A stretch of DNA of 64,000 bases from Kribbella pratensis (GTDB lineage Bacteria; Actinomycetota; Actinomycetes; Propionibacteriales; Kribbellaceae). The notes under the pieces were generated by a model. It saw only the letters and a program-made list of their open reading frames with translations, was not told the DNA's origin and searched no databases. A program made the position numbers and the translations under genes. Position 1 is the first letter of the stretch. Each line of letters begins with the position of its first letter. Below are positions 27,458-36,432 of this stretch, piece after piece. The stretch lies in the NCBI RefSeq assembly GCF_004365355.1, contig NZ_SODP01000001.1, positions 1,061,473 through 1,125,472 of the forward strand. The letters run 5' to 3'.

Positions 27458-27759
27458 CGGGAGTGAGCGACCACTGCGTGCAGGCGTTCGAATACTCGGT
27501 GCAGTGGGGTACTGCGCATTTGTGAGCACATGGCCAAATTGCTGTGATCTCTCCTGTCATCTGATGACTCTGACGGACTGATCTGATTAAGTGAGGGCTC
27601 GCTCCGCGAGGAGCGGCTGGTCATCTGAGGTCTTGGCAAAGTAACGCCTACGTTACGCGCCGCCGCTTTGTGCCTGACAACGTTGACATGCGCAGTTTCG
27701 ACCAGCCACCATGACGCTTGATCCGCCCGCCTAGCGGCCCTCCCGCCGAGGAAGTTGGT
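27458..27759. other. Intergenic region upstream of peptide ABC operon
   Basis: No gene seen in 302 bp. It holds two copies of TCATCTGA (near 27558 and 27621), a small CGCTCC-GCGA-GGAGCG hairpin (~27599-27615) and a perfect palindrome at 27641-27656. A GTTCGAATA near 27486 resembles a tRNA T-loop, but no tRNA fold surrounds it. Confidence 0.5.
27641..27656. promoter_or_regulatory. Candidate operator upstream of peptide ABC operon
   Basis: A perfect palindrome GTAACG-CCTA-CGTTAC. It sits ~100 bp before the operon and just after a TTGGCA that could be a -35, so it may bind a regulator. The regulator is unknown. Confidence 0.4.
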
Positions 27760-29379
27760 TTGACCGTGCGACGTCTGTCTGGGGTAGTGGGGGCGGCACT
27801 CGGCTTAGCGCTGGTGCTCGCCTCATGTGGAGACGGCAAGAGCAGCGATGGAGGCTCCGGCAGCGGAGGCGCCAAGAGCGAGGTGATCGCGATCGCCGCC
27901 GACCCGCTGGAGTACATCAACCCGCTGAACGAGAACGGCAGTCCGGGGATCCAGATCGCGATGGCGATGTTCGCCCCGCTGGTGACCACGGACCCGAACA
28001 CCGGCAAGCTGCAGAACGTGATGGCCGACTCGGTCACACCGGACAAGACCAGCCAGACCTGGACGATCAAGCTGAAGCCCGGCAACACCTTCCAGAACGG
28101 CCAGCCGGTCACCGCGAAGGACTACGTCGACAGCTGGAACATGACCGCCGAGGGCTCGAACGCCTGGAAGAACAACGGGTTCTTCTCCAAGGTCGACGGG
28201 TACGACGCGCTGAACCCGCCGACGGCCGACGGCGCGACGCCGAAGCCGACCGCGGTGAAGACGCTGAGCGGTCTGAAGCAGGTCGACAACCTGACCTTCA
28301 CGGTGAAGCTGAAGGTGCCGTTCTCGCAGTTCGGCCTGACCCTGCAGTACCTCGGTCTGGCCCCGCTGCCGGAGGAAGTCCGGAAGAACCCGGACGCCTA
28401 CAAGCGCAAGCCGATCGGCAACGGCCCGTACAAGCTGGCCGCCGACTGGAACGCCGGTGACGACATCAAGCTGGCCAAGTGGGACGGCTACAAGGCTTCT
28501 GCCGCGCCCGAGGCCGACTCGATCACGTACCGGTTCATCCCGAACGCGGACACGGCGTACAACGAGTTCCTGGCCGGCAACGTCGACTTCACCGACGTGC
28601 CGTCGACCAAGGTGAAGAGCTTCAAGACCGATGCGCCCGACCAGTGGGTGACCAGCGTCAGCTCCGGCGCGAACTACCTGGTGTTCCCGGCCTGGGACCC
28701 GCGGTACAAGAACCCGAAGCTGCGGCACGCGTTCTCGGAGGCGATCGACCGCAAGGCCTTCGCCGATCTCGTCGGCCTGTCCGACCCGGCCAAGGGCCTG
28801 ATCGCGCCGGACATCAACGGCTACCGCCCCGACGCCTGCAAGTACTGCGACTTCGACGCGACCAAGGCCAAGCAGCTGTTGCAGGAAGCGGGCGGCTTCT
28901 CCGGTGTGGTCAACATCAGCTACAGCACCACGTCCGCGACCGGTCAGATCTTCGCCGAGGCGATCGGCAACATGCTCCGGCAGAACCTCGGCCTGCAGGT
29001 GAAATACACGGGCAAGCAGGGTTCGGAGATCACCGAGCTGGCCGACAGCCGCAAGCTGGACGGTCTGCGGTTCGGCGGCTGGGGTCACGACTACCCGTCG
29101 ATCGAGGACTACCTGACGCCGATGTTCAAGACCAACGGTGACGCGAACTTCGCCGGCTACAGCAACCCGGCGCTGGACGCCGTCCTGGCCAAGGGCGACG
29201 CCGAGCCGGACCAGGAGAAGGCGATCAAGCTGTACCAGCAGGCCGAGGACATCGCGCTCGAGGACATGCCGCTGATCCCGCTGTACACCAAGTCGAACGC
29301 GTACCTGCACTCGGCCAAGATCGAGCCGCGCGTGTCGAAGTACGTCGGTGTCTCGGCGCTCTGGGCCACGTTCAAGTGA
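27760..29379 (+). CDS. Peptide ABC transporter substrate-binding lipoprotein (family 5)
   Basis: Binds oligopeptides (or other ligands) outside the membrane for the downstream importer. It has 539 residues from TTG 27760, which has GAGGAAG 5 nt upstream; GTG 27766 is an alternative. A signal peptide ends in the lipobox LASC (Cys23 from the TTG). The SBP_bac_5 fold is recognised from PLNENGSPGIQIAMAMFAPL and, later, the ATKAKQLLQEAG and RFGGWGHDYP blocks. Its stop overlaps the first permease start (GTGA). Confidence 0.92.
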   Translation: MTVRRLSGVVGAALGLALVLASCGDGKSSDGGSGSGGAKSEVIAIAADPLEYINPLNENGSPGIQIAMAMFAPLVTTDPNTGKLQNVMADSVTPDKTSQTWTIKLKPGNTFQNGQPVTAKDYVDSWNMTAEGSNAWKNNGFFSKVDGYDALNPPTADGATPKPTAVKTLSGLKQVDNLTFTVKLKVPFSQFGLTLQYLGLAPLPEEVRKNPDAYKRKPIGNGPYKLAADWNAGDDIKLAKWDGYKASAAPEADSITYRFIPNADTAYNEFLAGNVDFTDVPSTKVKSFKTDAPDQWVTSVSSGANYLVFPAWDPRYKNPKLRHAFSEAIDRKAFADLVGLSDPAKGLIAPDINGYRPDACKYCDFDATKAKQLLQEAGGFSGVVNISYSTTSATGQIFAEAIGNMLRQNLGLQVKYTGKQGSEITELADSRKLDGLRFGGWGHDYPSIEDYLTPMFKTNGDANFAGYSNPALDAVLAKGDAEPDQEKAIKLYQQAEDIALEDMPLIPLYTKSNAYLHSAKIEPRVSKYVGVSALWATFK

Positions 29380-30302
29380 TTCGTTTCGTCCTTCGCCGCG
29401 TGCTCGCGGCGATCCCGATCGGACTGGTCGTCACGCTGGGGGTCTACGCGCTCGTCTTCGCGATGCCCGGAGACCCCCTGCGGGAACTGGCCGGCGACAA
29501 GCCGATCCCGGCGGCCGTGCTGGCGGCCAAACGGGCCCAGTTCCACCTCGACGACCCCTTCATCGTCCAGTACCTGCTGAGCATGAAGGACATCCTCACC
29601 GGGCATTTCGGTACGACGTTCGCCGGAGCCGACATCGCCGATCAACTCCGGCTGCGGATCCCGGTGACGCTCAAGCTGACACTGCTCGCGAACGCGTTCC
29701 AGTGGACGCTCGGGCTGTTCTTCGGGATCTACGCCGGGTTCAAGCGCAACGGCTGGGTGGACCGGTCGTTGCTGCTGACAACATTGGTGCTGCTCGCGGT
29801 CCCCGGACTGGTGGCGTACTTCGCCGCGCAGTACCTGTTCGGGGTCGAGCTGAAGTGGTTCCCGGTGTCGGGTGTGCTCGAAGGGTTCCCGAGGTCGTAC
29901 CTGCTGCCCGCGCTGGTGATCGGCGTCCTCGGGTTCGCCGGGCTGGCCCGGCTGCTGCGGACGTCGATCGTCGAGACGGTCAACGCGGACTTCGTGAAGA
30001 CCGCGCGGGCCAAGGGACTGGGGGAGCAGCGGGTGCTCTGGCGGCACATCCTGCCGAACGCGCTGCTCCCGGTGATCACGTTCATCGGGCTCGACCTGGC
30101 CGGCATGTTCGGCGGCGCGATCATCACCGAGAGCATCTTCAACCTGCCCGGGCTCGGCCAGTTCATGTTCCAGGCGATCAAGCTGAAGGAGGGCGGGGTC
30201 GTGGTGCTGCTGTCGACTCTCGCCTTCATCTCGTTCATCGTGATCAACCTGCTGGTCGACGTGCTGTACGGCGTCGTGGATCCGAGGGTGCGCAATGTCT
30301 GA
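29376..30302 (+). CDS. Peptide ABC transporter permease, DppB/OppB type
   Basis: A 308-residue inner-membrane subunit with six helices; the first helix (RVLAAIPIGLVVTLGVYALVF) is followed by the usual large external loop. The EAA-like coupling motif is TARAKGLGEQRVLWRHILPNAL, which docks on the ATPases. GTG start inside the binding-protein stop; its end overlaps the next permease by 8 nt. Confidence 0.95.
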   Translation: MIRFVLRRVLAAIPIGLVVTLGVYALVFAMPGDPLRELAGDKPIPAAVLAAKRAQFHLDDPFIVQYLLSMKDILTGHFGTTFAGADIADQLRLRIPVTLKLTLLANAFQWTLGLFFGIYAGFKRNGWVDRSLLLTTLVLLAVPGLVAYFAAQYLFGVELKWFPVSGVLEGFPRSYLLPALVIGVLGFAGLARLLRTSIVETVNADFVKTARAKGLGEQRVLWRHILPNALLPVITFIGLDLAGMFGGAIITESIFNLPGLGQFMFQAIKLKEGGVVVLLSTLAFISFIVINLLVDVLYGVVDPRVRNV

Positions 30303-31200
30303 CGTCCAACAGATCACCGCGGCCGTCGGCGCCGAGGCGCAGGAGCTCGGCGACGGCCGCACCCTGTCCAACCGCGAACTGCTGCGGGCGCTGCTGCGCA
30401 AGCCGCAGTTCGTGCTGTGCAGTCTGCTGCTGCTGGCGTTCTTCACGATGGCGGCGGTACCGAAGCTGTTCACGTCCGCCGATCCGCGGTTCTGCGAGCT
30501 CGCCAAGAGCCGGCAGGGCCGCGGCCCGGGGCATCCGTTCGGCTTCGACATCCAGGGCTGCGACTATTTCGCCAACGTTATCTACGGCGCCCGCCCGTCG
30601 GTGCTGGTCAGCATCTGTGCGAGCTTCGGCGTGTTCATCCTGGCCGGTTCGCTCGGTCTGCTGGCCGGATACTTCCCCGGCTTCGTCGACGGCCTGATCT
30701 CGCGGACGGCCGACGTACTGTTCTCGATCCCCGGCATCGTGGTGCTGATCGTGATCCTGAACTCCGTGCAGAACCGGAGCATCTGGATCATCGTCGGCGT
30801 CATCTTCCTGATCGGCTGGCCGGGCGGCATGCGGCTGATGCGCGCCACGGTGTTCTCGGTCCGCAACCGCGAGTACGTGCTGGCGGCCCGGTCGATCGGT
30901 GTGCCGCCGATCCGGATCCTGCGCAAACACGTGTTCCCGAACGCCATGGCGCCGCTGCTGGCGATGACCACGCTCGGCATCGGCGGCATGGTCGGGCTGG
31001 AGGCCGCGCTGACCTTCCTCGGCGTCGGTCTGCAGCCGCCGTCGATCTCGTGGGGTTCGCAGTTCGGCGTGGCCGCGTCGTACCGCGACACGCCGCACCT
31101 GTTCATCTGGCCGGCGTTGTTCATCTCCACGATGACGATCTCGTTCATGATCATCGGCGACTCGATCCGGGACGCCCTCGACCCGAAGTTGCTGCGATGA
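30295..31200 (+). CDS. Peptide ABC transporter permease, DppC/OppC type
   Basis: A 301-residue partner permease. It has an N-terminal cytoplasmic segment, the OppC N-terminal helix (~35-55), then five helices, and the coupling motif ARSIGVPPIRILRKHVFPNAM. The external loop contains Cys pairs (RFCELAKS, IQGCDY). Its stop overlaps the next ATPase start (ATGA, 31197-31200). Confidence 0.95.
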   Translation: MSDVQQITAAVGAEAQELGDGRTLSNRELLRALLRKPQFVLCSLLLLAFFTMAAVPKLFTSADPRFCELAKSRQGRGPGHPFGFDIQGCDYFANVIYGARPSVLVSICASFGVFILAGSLGLLAGYFPGFVDGLISRTADVLFSIPGIVVLIVILNSVQNRSIWIIVGVIFLIGWPGGMRLMRATVFSVRNREYVLAARSIGVPPIRILRKHVFPNAMAPLLAMTTLGIGGMVGLEAALTFLGVGLQPPSISWGSQFGVAASYRDTPHLFIWPALFISTMTISFMIIGDSIRDALDPKLLR

Positions 31201-32216
31201 CTGCACAGATGACTGCACACAAGAACGGCGAAGTACTGCTCAAGGTCGACGACCTGACCGTCGAGTTCGACACACCACGCGGCCCGGTGCGGGCCGTCGA
31301 TGGTGTCTCGTGGCAGGTGCGTGCGGGCGAGACGCTGGCGATCCTGGGGGAGTCCGGGTCCGGCAAGAGCGTCTCGACCCAGGCTCTGACCGGCATCCTC
31401 GAGATGCCGCCCGGCCGGATCCTGAAAGGTACGGCGGAGTACCGCGGCGCCGACCTGATCCAGATGACCACCAAGGAACGGCGGCGGATCGTCGGGGACC
31501 GGATCACGATGGTGTTCCAGGACTCGCTGTCCGCGCTGAACCCGGTCCAATCGGTCGGGACGCAGATCGCCGAGTGCTATCGCGTGCACCGCGGGCTGTC
31601 CAAGCGGGACGCTCTCACAAAAGCCGCGGAGATGCTCGACCAGGTGCGGATCCCGGCCGCGGCCAAGCGGGTGAACGACTACCCGCACGAATTCTCCGGC
31701 GGTATGCGCCAGCGCGTGATGCTGGCGATGGCGCTCGCGCTCGATCCCGACGTACTGATCGCCGACGAGCCGACCACCGCGCTCGACGTCACCGTGCAGG
31801 CGCAGATCCTCGAGTTGATCGCTGAGCTCCAGGCCGAGCGGCAGATGGGCGTCGTGCTGATCACGCACGACCTCGGCGTGGTCGCGGATGTCGCGGACAA
31901 CGTCGTCGTGATGTACGCCGGGCACGTCGTCGAGCGTGCCGCCACGGCGGAGGCGCTGGAGTATCCCGTTCACCCTTATACCGAAGGGCTTCTGGGCTCG
32001 ATGCCGTCGGCCGACCTCAAGGGCCAGGAGCTGCCGACGATCCCCGGTACGCCGCCGTCGTTGCGGGCGATCCCGTCCGGGTGTGCGTTCCGGACCCGGT
32101 GCCCGATCGCGATCGACGACTGCGCCGCCGAGGTGCCGCCGCTGCTCACGGTCGGGCCAGGACGCGACGCCGCCTGCATCCGCCGTACGACGCTCGCCGA
32201 GAAGGAGGCGGTGTGA
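31197..32216 (+). CDS. Peptide ABC transporter ATPase, DppD/OppD type
   Basis: 339 residues. Walker A GESGSGKS is at 51-58; the signature is FSGGMRQRV and Walker B is [12 protein letters not shown]. The C-terminal oligopeptide-transporter extension has the cysteine cluster ([16 protein letters not shown]...C) that binds an iron-sulfur cluster in some relatives. An upstream in-frame extension inside the permease gene is rejected because ATG 31197 overlaps the permease stop and gives the family start. Confidence 0.96.
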   Translation: MTAQMTAHKNGEVLLKVDDLTVEFDTPRGPVRAVDGVSWQVRAGETLAILGESGSGKSVSTQALTGILEMPPGRILKGTAEYRGADLIQMTTKERRRIVGDRITMVFQDSLSALNPVQSVGTQIAECYRVHRGLSKRDALTKAAEMLDQVRIPAAAKRVNDYPHEFSGGMRQRVMLAMALALDPDVLIADEPTTALDVTVQAQILELIAELQAERQMGVVLITHDLGVVADVADNVVVMYAGHVVERAATAEALEYPVHPYTEGLLGSMPSADLKGQELPTIPGTPPSLRAIPSGCAFRTRCPIAIDDCAAEVPPLLTVGPGRDAACIRRTTLAEKEAV

Positions 32217-33238
32217 TGCCAGAGACGAGCAGCGAGTTGCTGGTGGCAACCGATGTCGTCAAGCACTACGACATCAGCCCGGCACTGAACTTCGGCGCCA
32301 AGACCCTGGTCCGCGCGGTCGACGGCGTCGACCTGACGCTCCGCAAGGGCGAGTCGCTCGGCATCGTCGGCGAGTCCGGCTGCGGGAAGTCCACGCTGGT
32401 CCGGCTGCTCGCCGCCCTGGAGAAGCCGACGGCGGGGCAGATCGAGTACAACGGCGTGGACGTCAGCAAGCTCAGCGGCCGCGAGCTGCGGCGCTGGCGG
32501 CGCAACGTCCAGGTGGTGTTCCAGGACCCGTACTCGAGCCTGAACCCGCGCATGCGCGTCGGCGAGATCGTCGGCGAGCCGTTCGAGGTCCACCCGGACG
32601 TCGGCAAGGGCCTCGACGTCCGCGCGCGGGTCCGCGAGCTGCTCGAACTGGTCGGTCTGCGGCCGGAGGACGAGACGAAGTTCCCGCACCAGTTCTCCGG
32701 CGGCCAGCGGCAGCGGATCGGCATCGCGCGCGCGATCGCGCTCAACCCCGACGTACTGCTGTGTGACGAGCCGGTGTCGGCGCTCGACCTGTCGGTCCAG
32801 GCGCAGGTGGTGAACCTGTTGATGCGGCTGCAGCGTGAGCTTGGTCTCAGCATCATCTTCGTCGCCCACGACCTGTCCGTGGTCCGCCACGTCTCCGACC
32901 GGGTCGCGGTGATGTACCTCGGCAAGGTCGCCGAGCTGGGCGAGCACCAGCAGGTGTACGACGTTCCCGCGCACCCGTACACGCAGGCGCTGCTGTCCGC
33001 GGAGCCCGGGCTGGCCCGGAAGGGTCGCGAGCGGATCGTGCTGGCCGGTGACCCGCCGTCGCCGGTGATGCCCCCGTCCGGATGCCGGTTCCACACCCGC
33101 TGCCTGCGGGCCGAGGCCAGGTGCAGCACCGACGTACCCGAGCTGCGGGAGATCGCGTCCGGGCAGACCGTTTCGTGCCATTTCGCCGAGGATGCGCAGA
33201 GTGCCTACTCCGCGGCGGGAGCAATAGCTGTTGAGTGA
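32216..33238 (+). CDS. Peptide ABC transporter ATPase, DppF/OppF type
   Basis: 340 residues, the second ATPase of the importer. Walker A GESGCGKST is at 52-60; PYSSLNPRM follows the Q-loop, the signature is FSGGQRQRI, and Walker B is VLLCDEPVSALD. The C-terminal CRFHTRCLRAEARC extension is present. Its ATG shares a base with the OppD-type stop (TGATG). This completes a five-gene operon (binding protein, two permeases, two ATPases). Confidence 0.96.
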   Translation: MPETSSELLVATDVVKHYDISPALNFGAKTLVRAVDGVDLTLRKGESLGIVGESGCGKSTLVRLLAALEKPTAGQIEYNGVDVSKLSGRELRRWRRNVQVVFQDPYSSLNPRMRVGEIVGEPFEVHPDVGKGLDVRARVRELLELVGLRPEDETKFPHQFSGGQRQRIGIARAIALNPDVLLCDEPVSALDLSVQAQVVNLLMRLQRELGLSIIFVAHDLSVVRHVSDRVAVMYLGKVAELGEHQQVYDVPAHPYTQALLSAEPGLARKGRERIVLAGDPPSPVMPPSGCRFHTRCLRAEARCSTDVPELREIASGQTVSCHFAEDAQSAYSAAGAIAVE

Positions 33239-33247
33239 TGGCCTAGG

Positions 33248-35074
33248 GTGGCGGCCGTGGGTGTTTCCTCGGCGAGCAGGCGAACGGCGCTGCTCGTAGG
33301 GGTGATCGTGGTCGCCGGCGGCCTGGCGGCGTGGTGGATCCTGACCGCCGGCCGGGCCGCCAACGAGGGCTTCGACATCACCGACGAGGGCTACTACCTG
33401 CTGTCGTATCGGTGGTGGGACAGCAACCCGCTGGCGCTGACCGGGGTGCAGTACCTGTACGGCCCGATCTTCGAATGGTTCGGGTACAACATCGAGCGGC
33501 TGCGGCTGTTCCGGCTGTTCACGGTGATCGTGGTCCATCTGCTCTTCGGGTACAGCTTCATGCGCTGGTTGCGCGGGCGGCGGCCGGGGATGCAGGCGAC
33601 GAAGCTGTGGGAGCCGGCCGGGATGGCGATCATCCTGGCCGCGGGCGGCATGTGTTACGCCTGGCTGCCGCAGTCGCCCGGGTACAACGATGTCGTCCTG
33701 CTCGGCGCGCTGACCTTGGTGTCCTGCGTGCTGTGGATGGCGACGGCGGTCGACCGCGGCGATCCCGTGCCGTTCTGGCTGCCGGTCGTGGCCGGACTGG
33801 TGATCGGCCTGATGGTGCTGGCCAAGTGGACCTCGGTCGTGGTGATCGGACTGATCGTGATCGCCGCGGTGGTCGTGCTGGCCGGTCAGGGGTGGCGGTC
33901 CGTTGCCCGAGGCATCGTTTTCGCCCTGGGCGGGGTCGCGGTGGTGGCGCTCGTCGTCCAGCTGTTCGTGGTCCGCCTCGACGTCGCGGTGCCGGGCATC
34001 CTGACCGTCAACAAGTTCATCGCGGGTACGTCGTACTCGCCGACCGAGCTGCTCCAGTTCTACTGGTCCAGCGGCATCAGACTGCTCGGCCAGACCTTCC
34101 GCGACCACGGCCTCCTGCTGCTCGCGACCGCACTCACCGTGATCGCCCGCTGGCGCTGGCTCCGGATCGTCGCCGCGGTCTTCGCCCTGCTGGCCTTGAT
34201 CCTGTCCGTACGACGCGTTGTCGTCGACGGCGCCGCCATCGGCGGATCGCAGCACACCGCGACGTACGCCGTGACGCTGCTGGCCGCCGTACTTGTCGCG
34301 GTGGTCGCCGCCGCCGGCGCCGTGATCGCGCACCGGTTCGGCGTGACGGAGTGCTCTCGGCTGAGCCGCGAGAACACGCGCACGTGGGTGATCCTCGCTG
34401 TGCTCGTGCTGCTGCCGCTGGTGCAGGCGTTCGGGACGAACACCGCGCTGTACACGATCGGGTTCAACGCGTTCGCCGCCTGGGCCGCGGTGATGATCGC
34501 AGTACTGACCGGGATCTGGGCTACACCGATCGTGGCGCGCGTGACGCTCGGACTCGTCCTGGTGGGATCCCTGGTCGCGACCGCCTCGATCGCCTACACC
34601 GGATTGTTCCGGTATCCGTACCGTTCGGTCGGGCATTCCCAGCTGACCGCGCCGTCGAAGTTGCCCGCCTTGAAAGGGCTGTATCTTTCGCCGGCCGCCG
34701 CGGAGAACTACAGCAAGCTGGCCGACGCTCTCCGCCCGTACACCGAGCCCGGCGGCCGGCCGATGCTGGCGTTCGACAAGATGGCCGGCCTGGTGCTGAT
34801 CCTCGGCGGCAAGCCGCTGGGCGAGGCGTGGATCGCGCCGGCCGAGCGGGCCCGGACCGCGGCCGGCATCGAGGAGGTCTGCCGGAAGAGCCACCCGGAG
34901 CGTGCTCCGCTGATCCTCCTGAACCGGCAGATCTCGGATTCGGAGATCACCGCGTTGCAGTCGTGCGGGCTCGACTTCCGTGCCGACTACCGGCAGCTCG
35001 CCCCGGCCCAGCAGACGATGGGGCTGCAGGTCTGGGTGCCCAAGGCCGAGCGGGGCGCCCGGTCCCGAGGATGA
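33248..35074 (+). CDS. Large integral membrane protein, possibly GT-C-type glycosyltransferase-like
   Basis: 608 residues (from GTG 33248) with about 11-12 hydrophobic helices and a soluble C-terminal domain (~470-608). The first loop holds DITDEGYYLLSYRWWD with acidic residues in the place GT-C enzymes carry their catalytic Asp/Glu; this is suggestive only. A TAGGGT box (33244-33249) would make GTG 33257 a leaderless start. It is not clearly linked to its neighbours. Function unknown. Confidence 0.7.
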   Translation: MAAVGVSSASRRTALLVGVIVVAGGLAAWWILTAGRAANEGFDITDEGYYLLSYRWWDSNPLALTGVQYLYGPIFEWFGYNIERLRLFRLFTVIVVHLLFGYSFMRWLRGRRPGMQATKLWEPAGMAIILAAGGMCYAWLPQSPGYNDVVLLGALTLVSCVLWMATAVDRGDPVPFWLPVVAGLVIGLMVLAKWTSVVVIGLIVIAAVVVLAGQGWRSVARGIVFALGGVAVVALVVQLFVVRLDVAVPGILTVNKFIAGTSYSPTELLQFYWSSGIRLLGQTFRDHGLLLLATALTVIARWRWLRIVAAVFALLALILSVRRVVVDGAAIGGSQHTATYAVTLLAAVLVAVVAAAGAVIAHRFGVTECSRLSRENTRTWVILAVLVLLPLVQAFGTNTALYTIGFNAFAAWAAVMIAVLTGIWATPIVARVTLGLVLVGSLVATASIAYTGLFRYPYRSVGHSQLTAPSKLPALKGLYLSPAAAENYSKLADALRPYTEPGGRPMLAFDKMAGLVLILGGKPLGEAWIAPAERARTAAGIEEVCRKSHPERAPLILLNRQISDSEITALQSCGLDFRADYRQLAPAQQTMGLQVWVPKAERGARSRG

Positions 35075-35866
<792 letters not shown>

Positions 35867-36310
35867 ATGAGCGCCAAGCGGACGGCGATCGTGCTCGCGG
35901 TCGTTTTCGTCGCGTACGCCGTCCTGCTTGGCTGGCGCGGTGTGCTGCTGATCGGGACCGGTGATCCGGTCGCGATCGTGCTGGGGATCGCCGTGCTCGT
36001 TATCCCGCTGCTGGGTGCGTACCTGGTGTGGCGGGAGCTGCAGTTCGGCCGGCAGACCGAAGTACTGGCGCGCGAGCTGGAGGCGTCGGGCGGTTTGCCG
36101 GTCGACGATCTGCCGCGGCGGCCGTCCGGGCGGATCGATCGGGCGGCCGCGGACGAGGCGTTCGGCAAGTACAAGGCCGAGGCGGAAGCAGCCCCCGACG
36201 ACTGGCGCGTCTGGTTCCGGTTGTCGACGGCGTACGACGCGGCAGGGGACCGGAAGCGGGCCCGCGCGACCATGCGGGCCGCGATCTCCCAGCACGACAG
36301 AACCTCGTGA
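35867..36310 (+). CDS. Small membrane protein with TPR-like C terminus
   Basis: 147 residues. Two N-terminal membrane helices (~8-24 and ~34-53) are followed by a cytoplasmic part ending FGKYKAEAEAAPDDWRVWFR and LSTAYDAAGDRKRARATMR, which looks like one tetratricopeptide hairpin. It begins directly after the dapB stop (zero spacing), so it is probably co-translated with it. The role is unknown. Confidence 0.75.
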   Translation: MSAKRTAIVLAVVFVAYAVLLGWRGVLLIGTGDPVAIVLGIAVLVIPLLGAYLVWRELQFGRQTEVLARELEASGGLPVDDLPRRPSGRIDRAAADEAFGKYKAEAEAAPDDWRVWFRLSTAYDAAGDRKRARATMRAAISQHDRTS

Positions 36311-36370
36311 GTTACTTGGGAGTTCAGGGTGAAGGACCCGAGAACACTGACAACGCGGGGCTGAACGGGA

Positions 36371-36404
36371 TACCTTCGTGAAGGTACGTGGCAGCCGCCA
36401 CGTA
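36371..36404. promoter_or_regulatory. Two abutting perfect palindromes upstream of STAND regulator
   Basis: TACCTTC-GT-GAAGGTA (36371-36386) overlaps by two bases TACGTGGC-AGCC-GCCACGTA (36385-36404). They end 29 nt before the gene start. They could be operators or an RNA hairpin pair in the leader. Confidence 0.5.
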
Positions 36405-36432
36405 AAGGTCGGAGACTGGGTGGGGCCGTCCT

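Noticed and set aside
27480..27500. tRNA gene suggested by GTTCGAATA
   Set aside because: No acceptor, D or anticodon stems can be drawn around it.
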